A DNA stretch of 64,000 bases. Origin: Bacteroidaceae bacterium (lineage in GTDB: Bacteria > Bacteroidota > Bacteroidia > Bacteroidales > Bacteroidaceae). Of this stretch, positions 40,273-48,870 are shown piece by piece. Position numbers and translations under genes: made by a program. How positions within the stretch are numbered: the first letter of the stretch is position 1; each line of letters begins with the position of its first letter. The notes below the pieces were generated by a model that did not search any database, was not told the origin of the DNA, and was given only the letters and a program-made list of their open reading frames with translations. The stretch lies in the NCBI GenBank assembly GCA_017464345.1, contig JAFUAH010000013.1:1-64000 (forward strand), read 5' to 3'.

Positions 40273-41214
40273 TTATAGTATTCTCACGCTCTTATGCAGA
40301 TTCTTTCCTTTCTTGAACTTACTCAGGTCCATCTCGTAGCCAAGCACTATTTCGTGGGTTCCGTGCAAGGCTCCTATACCACTGGTGTACATCTCGTAGG
40401 CATAGCCTATTTTCAGCCCGTGGAAGGTGGTACCGAGCAACAATCCTACACTTATCGTCGGACTATAGGTCAGCCCTCCATAGAGATGCAGTCTTTCGCC
40501 ATTGTAGGCTAGCCTGGCGGTAATGTCGCCGCGCCATGCCTGGAGGTCGGAACGCAGGATGGCCGAGGTGTATAGAGCATATTGCGGTTGTTTGAATTTC
40601 ACCGTGCATCCCCCCGTCAGGTAGAACAACTGTGGCACCGAAGTCTCGTGCATCTTGTCGTCTCCCAGTTTCACGGTGGGCCCCGTCAGGTGCATTGCGC
40701 TCAGCCCCACGTACCAGACCTTTTTGTAGGTGTATCGCAGGCCGGCATCCACGTCCAGTGCCATTCCGTCCACCTCGTTAGTGGCAAATGCCGGGTCTCC
40801 GCCGTCTATGACATCCAGTTTGCTGCCGTCAAACGTCTCGTTCAGCAGTCCCACCCGTGCACCGACGCTCAGACGTCCACCCCAGAGGGGCTGGTGGTAG
40901 GCATACTGCAGGTACATTTTTTTATTGGAGAAGAGACCTATGTTGTCATTCATGAATCCCGCGCCAACGCCATGTCGGGGGCTCAAGAAGAACAGCGGCA
41001 GGTCGGCCGTGGCCAGCATGGTGGCCGGTGCATCCTCGAATCCCGCCAGCTGCATGCTGTAGGCTGCCTGAATGTCGAGGTGGCCTTCCAGACCGCTTGC
41101 TGCCGGATTGAAGTAACTTTGCAGCGCCCAGTAGTTCGTGAACGCCGCATCGTACTGAGCACACATCCGTGTCATTGTCAGCACGCTCACTGCCAGCAAC
41201 AAAAGTCTTTTCAT
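40273..41214 (-). CDS. porP: PorP/SprF family type IX secretion membrane protein
   Basis: 313 residues from the ATG at 41214 (MKRLLLLAVSVLTMTRMCAQ, signal peptide ending AQ). The family start QYDAAFTNYWALQSYFNPAA is intact and is followed by amphipathic beta-strands of an outer-membrane barrel. PorP/SprF proteins help attach or translocate T9SS cargo. It heads the gldKLMN genes (7-base gap before gldK). A longer reading upstream to 41379 overlaps the DUF2795 gene and is rejected. Confidence 0.92.
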   Translation of the reverse strand: MKRLLLLAVSVLTMTRMCAQYDAAFTNYWALQSYFNPAASGLEGHLDIQAAYSMQLAGFEDAPATMLATADLPLFFLSPRHGVGAGFMNDNIGLFSNKKMYLQYAYHQPLWGGRLSVGARVGLLNETFDGSKLDVIDGGDPAFATNEVDGMALDVDAGLRYTYKKVWYVGLSAMHLTGPTVKLGDDKMHETSVPQLFYLTGGCTVKFKQPQYALYTSAILRSDLQAWRGDITARLAYNGERLHLYGGLTYSPTISVGLLLGTTFHGLKIGYAYEMYTSGIGALHGTHEIVLGYEMDLSKFKKGKNLHKSVRIL

Positions 41215-41282
41215 CCTTTCTAATAACGCATCTCCCCCCCACATTATTGTACGGGAGGGGTGAAAATTTGCATCACAGAAAA

Positions 41283-41313
41283 AAAAGTGACCTTCGCATA
41301 CAAGGTCACTTTT
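41283..41313 (-). terminator. Terminator after the DUF2795 gene
   Basis: A 12-bp perfect stem (aaaagtgacctt with aaggtcactttt) ending in a T run on the minus strand. It separates the DUF2795 gene from porP. The 70 bases from here to the porP ATG show no consensus promoter. Confidence 0.8.
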
Positions 41314-41320
41314 CTTCGTT

Positions 41321-41542
41321 TTAATACTCATCCTCGTTGAAGAGGAAATCCTCCTTGGTGGGATAGTCGGGCCAGACATCCTCGATGGTTTCGTAGATTT
41401 CGCCCTCGTCTTCGATTTCGTTCAGGTTCTCGATGACCTCCAAGGGTGCACCGCTGCGCACGGCATAGTCGATGAGTTCTTCCTTCGTAGCAGGCCAGGG
41501 AGCATCCTCGAGCTTCGAGGCCAATTCTAGTGTCCAATACAT
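41321..41542 (-). CDS. DUF2795 domain protein
   Basis: 73 residues, highly acidic, with the DUF2795 pattern LASKLEDAPWPATKEELIDY and the C-terminal ...DVWPDYPTKEDFLFNEDE. Function unknown; members are small conserved Bacteroidetes proteins. Probable promoter: TAAATTTG at 41610-41617 with a TTG 20 bases upstream (41638-41640), overlapping the 3' end of the previous gene. Own terminator, so it is likely monocistronic. Confidence 0.9.
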   Translation of the reverse strand: MYWTLELASKLEDAPWPATKEELIDYAVRSGAPLEVIENLNEIEDEGEIYETIEDVWPDYPTKEDFLFNEDEY

Positions 41543-41633
41543 GATTGCTATTTACGATTTTTATAATTTACAATTTCCGTTTCATGGGGTCATTTCCAGT
41601 AAAAGCGTGCAAATTTATAATACATAAATGACA

Positions 41634-42182
41634 TTAGCAACGATTTTGCCAAATATTTTCTTCCACGCCTGCTAAAATATTGATTTTCTTTGCCAGCAGG
41701 AAGAAATAGTCACTTAATCGATTGATATATTGTAGCAAAATGGCATCCGTGGGCACGCCATCGTCAATGGCATAGATGCGCCGTTCGAGCCTACGGCAGA
41801 CCGTGCGGCAGACATGGGCCAGGGCCGCTCCGCGCGAACCGCCGGGCAGGATGAAGCCCTTCCAGCCTCCGCACTGGGCATCGAGCTGGTCGATGGCGTT
41901 TTCCAGCCACAGGACATCGTCGGCCGTGACAGCATGGCGTGGCAGGCGATCGACGGTGGCCAGTTCGCAGCCGACGCTGAAGAGGTCGTTCTGGATGCGC
42001 AGCAACTGTTGGGAGATGTCCGTTTCGGAGACATCGGCAAGCAGGAGACCGACTTGGCTGTTCAGTTCGTCCATGGTACCGTAGGCCTCCAGTCGGGTGT
42101 GGGACTTGGGGATGCGCTGTCCGCCGACGAGCCCGGTGGTACCGTCGTCGCCCCGGCGGGTGTAGACATTGGATTTTTTCAT
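41634..42182 (-). CDS. ATP:cob(I)alamin adenosyltransferase, PduO type
   Basis: 182 residues. N-terminal ATP-binding loop VYTRRGDDGTTGLVGG, conserved YGTMDELNSQVGL, and the C-terminal helix motif with VCRRLERRI. Forms a trimer that adds the adenosyl group to B12, supplying cofactor to methylmalonyl-CoA mutase in propionate formation. It starts 36 bases after the upstream gene at 42219-42767. Confidence 0.93.
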   Translation of the reverse strand: MKKSNVYTRRGDDGTTGLVGGQRIPKSHTRLEAYGTMDELNSQVGLLLADVSETDISQQLLRIQNDLFSVGCELATVDRLPRHAVTADDVLWLENAIDQLDAQCGGWKGFILPGGSRGAALAHVCRTVCRRLERRIYAIDDGVPTDAILLQYINRLSDYFFLLAKKINILAGVEENIWQNRC

Positions 42183-42218
42183 GGGGTTAATGCTTTTTAT
42201 CGGGATTCTGAAGTTTTT

Positions 42219-42767
42219 TTACCAGTTGATGAGATAGTCCTGCCGCTGAAGTTTGGGATTGAAGACGGCCAGCCCCAGGTCATGGAGGTCGAAGGTGACA
42301 CGGGTGTGTGAGTCGGCAAGGACGGTTTGCCAGAAGTGGCGGTTCTGTGGCAGGTTGTCCACCACCAGCAGCGTCTGCGGACCCACGTGGTCCTGCCATC
42401 CGGGGGTGGCGGTTCGCAGCACCATCATGTCCACCTGTCCCCGTGGCAGGGCCGAGTCGATCAGTGCCCGTCGGCATCCCTCATGGAGGTAGTTCCACTC
42501 CACAGGTGTCACGCCGGGGACGACTATCACCCGTGGCTGCCAGCGATTGGCCAGGCGAAAGAGCAGGCGGTGGCGAGCCAACGGACGCAGGTGGAACCAA
42601 CGCACATACCAGGGATGCAGTTTTCCGAGCCAGCGGTCGGCGTAGTAGCGGCCCGGGCTGTAGAGCACCTGAGTGACCAGCATGAAGGCAAAAGGCGAGT
42701 GGATGCCATAGCCTCGGCGGTGGCAGATGCGGCGGAGCCATACCAGCGGATTGCGGAAAAGTATCAT
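42219..42767 (-). CDS. Short SAM-methyltransferase-like protein of Bacteroidetes
   Basis: 182 residues starting MILFRNPLVWLRRICHRRGY, then GIHSPFAFMLVTQVLYSPGR. This N-terminal signature is shared with a Bacteroidetes family annotated as class I methyltransferases. The rest looks reduced: no glycine-rich SAM-binding loop is visible, although the order of strands (RVIVVPG, VDMMVL, TLLVVDNL, TRVTFDLHDLGLAVF) recalls the fold. Catalysis is doubtful. Possible partner of the downstream adenosyltransferase only by position. Confidence 0.6.
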   Translation of the reverse strand: MILFRNPLVWLRRICHRRGYGIHSPFAFMLVTQVLYSPGRYYADRWLGKLHPWYVRWFHLRPLARHRLLFRLANRWQPRVIVVPGVTPVEWNYLHEGCRRALIDSALPRGQVDMMVLRTATPGWQDHVGPQTLLVVDNLPQNRHFWQTVLADSHTRVTFDLHDLGLAVFNPKLQRQDYLINW

Positions 42768-42827
42768 TTTTTATGTCACTTATTTATAATAAATAAACGC
42801 ATCCAGCGTTATATTATTGTACGAATT

Positions 42828-42896
42828 AAGGTTAAAAAGTTGAAAAGTTGAAAGGTTGAAAGGTTTAGAGATTATCAAAAAGTTAAAAGATTGAAA
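42828..42896 (+). repeat. Tandem gttgaaa-type repeat before the DUF4954 gene
   Basis: Short units (gttaaaaa, gttgaaaa, gttgaaag, gttgaaag, gtt...) run up to the ATG at 42897. No promoter box is recognisable in the 130-base gap. Confidence 0.6.
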
Positions 42897-44855
42897 ATGG
42901 AATACAGAAGTTTAACACAAGCAGAAGTCCAGCAGCTGGAGCAGCAGGGTTGCTCGGCTGAGGACTGGAGCAAAATTGAGATTCATCCCGGGCTGAACAC
43001 AAAGTACCTGCGTGGCACACGCTTTTCGGGGCACTGCCGGATTGGGCAGTTCAACAAGTCGTTCACCATGCCTGGCGGCATCTGCAAACACTCAGGCCTG
43101 TTCCACGCCACGCTGCACAACGTCAGCGTGGGCGACGACTGCTGCATCGAGAATATCAAGAACTACATTGCCAACTACGACGTGGAGCACGACTCGTTCA
43201 TCGAGAACGTCGATATCATCATGGTGGATGGTGCCACATCATTCGGCAACGGCGTGGAAGTCAGCGTACTGAATGAAACAGGGGGACGCGAGGTGACCAT
43301 CCACGACCAGCTGACGGCCCAAGAGGCCTACATGCAGGCCATGTACCGCCACCGCCCCGTGCTCATCGAGCGGCTGAAGGAATTTACCAATAAAATCGTA
43401 GAGGAGAAGACCTGCGACCGCGGTTGCATCGGCCACCACAGCACCATCGTCGACACGGGCTACATCAAGAACCTCTACGTAGGCCCCTATTCGAAGATAG
43501 AGGGTGCCGGCCGGCTGAAAAACGGCTCGCTGATGTCACGCCAGGAATCGCCCGTGCACATCGGCTATGGTGTCATTGCCGAGGATTTCATCGTGCAAGA
43601 CGGCAGCCAGATAGAGGACTGCACCACGCTGACCCGCGTCTACGTGGGCCAGTCGTGCACCCTGGGGCACAGCTATTCTGCCTCGGACTCGCTCTTCTTC
43701 TGCAACTGTCAGGAGGAGAACGGCGAGGCCTGTGCCATATTTGCCGGCCCCTTCACGGTGACGCATCACAAGAGCACCCTGCTCATTGCCGGCATATTCT
43801 CCTTCATGAATGCCGGTTCGGGCTCCAACCAGTCGAACCACATGTACAAGCTGGGGCCCATCCACCAGGGTGCCATGGAGCGCGGAGCCAAGACGGCCTC
43901 CGACAGCTACATCCTGTGGCCGGCACGCATCGGTGCCTTCTCGCTGGTGATGGGACGCCACTCCTCCAACCCCGACACCTCTGCCCTGCCCTTCTCCTAC
44001 CTGATAGAGAAGCAGGGGGAGACGTGGCTGGCACCGGCCGTGAACCTGCGGTCGGTGGGCACCATCCGCGACGCGCAGAAGTGGCCCAAGCGTGACAAGC
44101 GACCGACAGAGGGACGGCTGGACCTGGTGAACTTCAACCTGCTCTCGCCCTACACCATCGACAAGATGGTGCGCGGACTGCGGGTACTGCAACAGCTCAA
44201 AGCCCTCTCCGGAGCCACCAGTGACACCTACACCTATCAGAGTGCCAAAATCACACACTCCAGTCTGGAGCGTGGCATCCAACTCTACCGCATGGCCATC
44301 CAGAAGTTCCTGGGCAACTCGCTCATCTCCCGTCTGGAGAAGTATGGCCGGCAACTGCGCCCCGCCTCCAACGTCGGCGAGGGGGACTGGCTGGACATCT
44401 CCGGCCTCATTGCCCCACACAGCGAGGTGCGCCAGATGATGAACGACATCGAGGCCGGGCTGGTGACCTCCACGGACGAGATGAACCAGCGCCTGCACGA
44501 CATCCATCGTCACTACTACGACTACGAATGGGCATGGGCCTACCAGTTGATGCTGCAGTTCTACGGACTCAGCGAGGAAGACCTGCAGCGTAACGAGGTG
44601 CTCATCGACATCATCCGGCAGTGGAAGGAGGCCGTGGTGGGCATCGACCAGATGCTATACCAGGATGCCCGCAAGGAATTCTCCCTCAGCACCAAGACAG
44701 GTTTTGGCTTCGACGGCAACACATCGACGGCCGAGGCGGACTTCGAGCAGGTGCGCGGACAGTTCGAGAGCAATCCCTTCGTGACCGCCGTGCAGGAGCA
44801 CATCCGCGCCAAGTCGGCCTTGGGCGACAAGTGGATGGCCGCCCTCCATGCATGA
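42897..44855 (+). CDS. DUF4954 hexapeptide-repeat protein
   Basis: 652 residues from the ATG at 42897 (MEYRSLTQAEVQQLEQQG); a TTG two codons earlier is not needed. Left-handed beta-helix repeats cover about 45-390 (VSVGDDCCIENIKNYIANYD, HIGYGVIAEDFIVQDGS, TLTRVYVGQSCTLGHS). A helical C-terminal region follows from about 440. Large Bacteroidetes/Spirochaete family without known function; the fold suggests a sugar-nucleotide acyl- or nucleotidyltransferase relative. No signal peptide. Monocistronic on the plus strand. Confidence 0.85.
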   Translation: MEYRSLTQAEVQQLEQQGCSAEDWSKIEIHPGLNTKYLRGTRFSGHCRIGQFNKSFTMPGGICKHSGLFHATLHNVSVGDDCCIENIKNYIANYDVEHDSFIENVDIIMVDGATSFGNGVEVSVLNETGGREVTIHDQLTAQEAYMQAMYRHRPVLIERLKEFTNKIVEEKTCDRGCIGHHSTIVDTGYIKNLYVGPYSKIEGAGRLKNGSLMSRQESPVHIGYGVIAEDFIVQDGSQIEDCTTLTRVYVGQSCTLGHSYSASDSLFFCNCQEENGEACAIFAGPFTVTHHKSTLLIAGIFSFMNAGSGSNQSNHMYKLGPIHQGAMERGAKTASDSYILWPARIGAFSLVMGRHSSNPDTSALPFSYLIEKQGETWLAPAVNLRSVGTIRDAQKWPKRDKRPTEGRLDLVNFNLLSPYTIDKMVRGLRVLQQLKALSGATSDTYTYQSAKITHSSLERGIQLYRMAIQKFLGNSLISRLEKYGRQLRPASNVGEGDWLDISGLIAPHSEVRQMMNDIEAGLVTSTDEMNQRLHDIHRHYYDYEWAWAYQLMLQFYGLSEEDLQRNEVLIDIIRQWKEAVVGIDQMLYQDARKEFSLSTKTGFGFDGNTSTAEADFEQVRGQFESNPFVTAVQEHIRAKSALGDKWMAALHA

Positions 44856-44883
44856 CGGGCAAAAGTCTCTCTTTATATAATAT

Positions 44884-45035
44884 ATAAGGTATGCGCACGT
44901 GAGTGTGCGCACACACGCGTACAGGTCGGGGCTTCGTCCCGTACGGGTCTGACGTCCAAGCCGGGCAGGTCTGAGGCGCAACCCGCACGGGACGAGGCCC
45001 CAACCTGTACGGGACGAATCCCCCCCTCGTGACAG
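44884..45035. repeat. Structured intergenic repeat, copy B
   Basis: Begins with ataaggta and a small GC hairpin (tgcgcac/gtgcgca), as in copy A. It contains 24-nt inverted arms (44925-44948 with 44981-45004, 21 of 24 pairing), then another cctgtacgggacga. No ORF. Lies between the DUF4954 gene and the promoter of the first large surface protein. Confidence 0.75.
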
Positions 45036-45083
45036 GACAGAAAAAATCTGCGGCAAAAATTCTCTTTTTTCAACTATTATCTG

Positions 45084-45091
45084 TATATTTG
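45084..45091 (+). promoter_or_regulatory. -7 box for the first large surface protein
   Basis: TATATTTG, 38 bases before the ATG at 45130. The -33 region is only T-rich. Confidence 0.6.
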
Positions 45092-45129
45092 CCTGCGGAA
45101 ACACATCTTCAACCTTAAACATTACTAAT

Positions 45130-48100
45130 ATGAAAACAGGAATTACACGATTTCTCACACTCTTGGTAGCCTTCTTCATGGCTGCCAGCGCACAAGCCCA
45201 GTTGCCGGAATTGCAAGGCAAGTCCGTCAGTGTGGGCGGAGCCGTGGCCGACTTTGAGCCTGACACATGGTACTTCCTGCACCAGCAGCGCGTACTGAAC
45301 GACAACAAGGTGGCCCACAGCGAGGTGGGCGGACTGCCCGAGGGCGCAGGCTTCATCCACGACGAGGGGGCCGGCAATGTCATCTACACCCGCAGCATCG
45401 ACAACGTCCCCGAGGGCAGCAGTGCAGCCTCCGTGGCTGGCTATCTCGTGCGCTTCGTGCCCAGCAGCGAACACGAAGGAGCCTACCTCATGCAGTTTGG
45501 GACAGGCAACTACCTCAGCATCCCCGACGGAGCGCAGAACCGTACCCAGATGCCCACCGTGGTCTCCATCTACGATGCCACGGAGCTGGACGTTTACAAA
45601 ATCGAGGACACCGACGGCCACTTCGCCATGAATCAGTATCCCATGGGGGTGGCCATCAACTGCACCGGCGTGGGCTACCCCGTACCCATCTGGGGCTCCG
45701 GCCGCAACACCAGCATCGACGGCAATGCCGACTACTCCTTCCATGCCGCCATCTGGGAGACGCTGAGCGAGCGCGACGCAGCCCTGAAAGAGCTGGAAGC
45801 CACCCTGATTGAATATCGCGAATACCTGAGTAACCTCCAGCCCATCGGCACCAACCCGGGCGAGTACGGCGAGGCCGAAGTGGCTGCCTTCGAGGCTGCC
45901 CTGAACGCCGGTGACCTGGACAATCCCGACTCCGGCATCGACGAAATGACGGCTGAGGAGATTCGCCAGCTCATCCAGAACATCATCAGCACCTACCAGG
46001 CCGCACTGGCCAGCCGCGTGCCCATGACACTGGCCGACGGATACTACCGCCTGAAGACCGGACAGCGCTACTACATCATCGAGACCGATGAGGAGACCAT
46101 GGAGGACATCGAACGCGAAGTGGACAAGTACATGAACGCCCAGGTGAACGGCGAGACCATCAACGCCCGTTGGGGCTCCTCGCTCGACCTGGACAGCGAT
46201 GCCAGCGTTCTCTGGCAGGTGAAGAACCTGGCCGAAGGCCGACTCAGCATCGTGAACGTCGCCACCCAGGCCACCTTCACCACCGTCAGCACGAGCACGG
46301 CCGTCACCCTCTCCACCGAGGGCACGGCTGAAATCGAAGTCACCCCCGCAGGTACCGTGAACGGCATCACCTACGTCAACCTCAACGTCCATCCCCTGGC
46401 CAACAACAGATGCTACCTCCATCAGGACGGCCACACGAGCGGCAAGGGCGAAGGCGGCCCCATCGTGGGCTGGGAACCCACCTACGACCGTGAAGACCAG
46501 ACCCCGCACGCCTCAGAATGGCAGTTCATCCCCGTCAGCGACGAGGAGGCCCAGGCCATCATCGAGGCCTACAAGCCCTACCAGGACCGCGAGGCCATGC
46601 TCAATGAGTACAAGACCATGCTGGCCGATGCCAAGGCAAAACTGGAGATTGCACGCGACGTGCAGAAGATTGTCGATGAAACGCCCCTCATCACCGATGC
46701 CGGGCAGCTCAGTAGCCCCTGCTCCGACGCCGAAGAGGGCCTGAACATCGAGTACCTGATTGACGGCGATGTCAGCACCTTCTGGCACAGCGACTGGCAC
46801 AACGCCTACAGCGGCGCACACTACCTACAGGTGGAAATCCGCGAGGCCGACGTCCAGAACGCCGTCATGCAGTTCACACGCCGAAACAACTCCGGCAACC
46901 AGATTATCGACTGGGCCGTCTATGGCACCGACAGCTACGATGCCGAACAGGACGAATGCGAGCACCTGACCGACATCACCACCCCCGTCGGCAGTTTCAC
47001 CGAGACACTCACCAGCAATGTATTCCCGACGCAGGGCAAGAAGTACATCCGCTTCTACTTCGTCCGCACCACCGGTAACAAGACTCCCGTCTTTGCCCAC
47101 ATGGCCGAGTTCCAGATGTTCCGGGCCGAGGTCTACCAGTCGCCCACCTGCCAGTACAACGTTCTGGGCGCCCTGGCCACCAACCTGGAGAAGGTCATCA
47201 GCGACCAGGCCGACCTGGAGCTTGAGGACATCACCACCACCGAATACACCGCTCTGAAGCAGGCCTACGAGGCCTTCATCGCCAAGTTCGTCGATCCCGC
47301 CCCACTGCGCAGCGTGCTCACCAGCACCAAGGACATCGCCTCCGTCGTGGTCACCGGCACCGACCCGGGCTTCTGGAGCACAGGCAGCGGAGCCGCCAAC
47401 CTCCTGGCACTCTACGACGAGGCCAAGGCCTATGACGAAGCCGGCAACTACACCGCCGAGCAGAGCCAGCAGTACATCGACCGCCTGAACCAAGAGAAGG
47501 AGGACATCTACGCCAGCGCCAACCCCATCCGCGAGGGTAAGTGGTATCGCCTGCGCTTTGCCTCCGAAGAGGAATATGAGCAACATGGCTGGGACAAGAG
47601 CGGTGCCAACAGCAAGACCAACGAGGCTGGCCAGTTTACGGCCTTCCCGCTCTTCGGCAAGTACGTCCTGCCCGCTGAATTCAACAGCGAAGACCACGAG
47701 GTGGTCATCACCGAGAGCAGTGACCTGGGGCTCGGCAGTCATCTCTACTTCGCAGAACCCGACGAAATCTCCGACGCCACCCTCTCGCACTTCCGCTTCA
47801 TCGCCGTCGGCGACACAGCCTACATGCTGCAAAACCGCGCCACGGGGCTCTTCCTGAAGGCTACCGGCACCAGCGGCAGTGTCACACTCAGCGTCCATCC
47901 CTCGCTCTTCGACGCAACACGTGCCATCGGCTACGGTCTGAACGTCATCAAATCGCGCAGCATCACCGGTGAGAACCAGAACTACCTGCACGCACAGCGC
48001 GACAACAACACCCTCGTCACCTGGGATGCCTACACACCGGGCAGCAACAGTGCTTTCTTCATCGAGGAAGCTGCCGACGTGGCTGCCGACTACGACGGCA

Positions 48101-48699
48101 CGGAGTTCCAGATACCACTCACCTACGGTTCGCTCACGGGTCTCTGCTTCCCCGTGGAAATCAGTGCCAAGGAGAGCGACACCAAGCTCTGGACGTTGAA
48201 CAGCATCCAGGACAACGTGGCCACCCTCGGTGCCATCGAAGGCGGTGCGGCCGGCGGTCGTCCCTTCTTCCTGCAGTACGGCGACCTCGACCAGTATCAG
48301 GCCGACGACGTGGCCGACATGGTCACCCTGCGCCACGGTTATGCCATCACGGGCCCACAACCCCAGACCGACACCCCCATCAAGGGCAGCTACACCTCTG
48401 AGGTAGTGGGAGCCGGAGTCATCGTAGCCGAAGGCAATGCTCTGGTTGTCAGCAAGCGCAGCAACACCCGTGTAGCTGCCAACGGAGCCTACATCGCCAC
48501 AGAGGGCGGGTTTGACCTCGAGGCCGTCATCAGCCTCCAGTTCTCCGAGACCGACGGCATACAGGCCACACCGCAGGATGCCGCGTCCGGCACTGCCAAC
48601 ACTGTCATCTACACCATCGACGGGCGTCGCGTCAGCAACGCGCAGCGCCTGACCAGAGGCATCTACATCCAGGGAGGCACCAAGGTCATCGTGAAATAA
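45130..48699 (+). CDS. T9SS-exported surface protein with discoidin-like domain (paralog 1)
   Basis: 1189 residues. Signal peptide (MKTGITRFLTLLVAFFMAAS, cleavage near AQA). An N-terminal lectin-like region begins DFEPDTWYFLHQQRV. It is followed by a helical FIVAR-like linker (about 215-295), a GYYRLKTG module, and a discoidin/F5-8C-like domain around 540-665 (LIDGDVSTFWHSDW). A second helical linker, a KWYRLRF module, and a C-terminal T9SS sorting domain (VIYTIDGRRVSNA...GIYIQGGTKVIVK) complete it. No catalytic motif was found; binding to glycans or host protein is inferred. About equal in layout to the next two genes. Confidence 0.82.
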   Translation: MKTGITRFLTLLVAFFMAASAQAQLPELQGKSVSVGGAVADFEPDTWYFLHQQRVLNDNKVAHSEVGGLPEGAGFIHDEGAGNVIYTRSIDNVPEGSSAASVAGYLVRFVPSSEHEGAYLMQFGTGNYLSIPDGAQNRTQMPTVVSIYDATELDVYKIEDTDGHFAMNQYPMGVAINCTGVGYPVPIWGSGRNTSIDGNADYSFHAAIWETLSERDAALKELEATLIEYREYLSNLQPIGTNPGEYGEAEVAAFEAALNAGDLDNPDSGIDEMTAEEIRQLIQNIISTYQAALASRVPMTLADGYYRLKTGQRYYIIETDEETMEDIEREVDKYMNAQVNGETINARWGSSLDLDSDASVLWQVKNLAEGRLSIVNVATQATFTTVSTSTAVTLSTEGTAEIEVTPAGTVNGITYVNLNVHPLANNRCYLHQDGHTSGKGEGGPIVGWEPTYDREDQTPHASEWQFIPVSDEEAQAIIEAYKPYQDREAMLNEYKTMLADAKAKLEIARDVQKIVDETPLITDAGQLSSPCSDAEEGLNIEYLIDGDVSTFWHSDWHNAYSGAHYLQVEIREADVQNAVMQFTRRNNSGNQIIDWAVYGTDSYDAEQDECEHLTDITTPVGSFTETLTSNVFPTQGKKYIRFYFVRTTGNKTPVFAHMAEFQMFRAEVYQSPTCQYNVLGALATNLEKVISDQADLELEDITTTEYTALKQAYEAFIAKFVDPAPLRSVLTSTKDIASVVVTGTDPGFWSTGSGAANLLALYDEAKAYDEAGNYTAEQSQQYIDRLNQEKEDIYASANPIREGKWYRLRFASEEEYEQHGWDKSGANSKTNEAGQFTAFPLFGKYVLPAEFNSEDHEVVITESSDLGLGSHLYFAEPDEISDATLSHFRFIAVGDTAYMLQNRATGLFLKATGTSGSVTLSVHPSLFDATRAIGYGLNVIKSRSITGENQNYLHAQRDNNTLVTWDAYTPGSNSAFFIEEAADVAADYDGTEFQIPLTYGSLTGLCFPVEISAKESDTKLWTLNSIQDNVATLGAIEGGAAGGRPFFLQYGDLDQYQADDVADMVTLRHGYAITGPQPQTDTPIKGSYTSEVVGAGVIVAEGNALVVSKRSNTRVAANGAYIATEGGFDLEAVISLQFSETDGIQATPQDAASGTANTVIYTIDGRRVSNAQRLTRGIYIQGGTKVIVK

Positions 48700-48744
48700 T
48701 CTGAGTGCTCCAGGGCCTCCGAGTTATCCGAGTGCTCCGAGCCC
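48700..48744 (+). repeat. 9-bp tandem repeat after paralog 1
   Basis: Five 9-base units directly after the stop codon: tctgagtgc, tccagggcc, tccgagtta, tccgagtgc, tccgagccc. Confidence 0.75.
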
Positions 48745-48750
48745 CCCCCC

Positions 48751-48787
48751 AAAAAAGAGTCGCGACAAAAAATCGCGACTCTTTTTT
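48751..48787 (+). terminator. Terminator of paralog 1
   Basis: Stem aaaaaagagtcgcga (48751-48765) with tcgcgactctttttt (48773-48787), 15 bp perfect, followed by TT and G. Its T-tract ends in the TTTG that begins the next promoter. Confidence 0.85.
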
Positions 48788-48817
48788 TTGCTATATAGAA
48801 AACTATTCGTATCTTTG
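48787..48817 (+). promoter_or_regulatory. Promoter of paralog 2
   Basis: TTTG (48787-48790), 19-base spacer, TATCTTTG (48810-48817). Perfect consensus. The -33 box is the end of the preceding terminator's T-run. About 50 bases of leader precede the ATG at 48871. Confidence 0.85.
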
Positions 48818-48870
48818 CCACGGCATACACTAGAAACTAAACTTATTTATTAACCTAAAACCTAAATGTT

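Noticed and set aside
40273..41379. Longer start for porP at 41379
   Set aside because: It would overlap the DUF2795 gene and its terminator; the ATG at 41214 gives a proper signal peptide.
45115..46509. 464-codon minus-strand ORF opposite the first surface protein
   Set aside because: Glycine/valine-rich antisense of a repetitive, GC-biased gene; no start context or domain.
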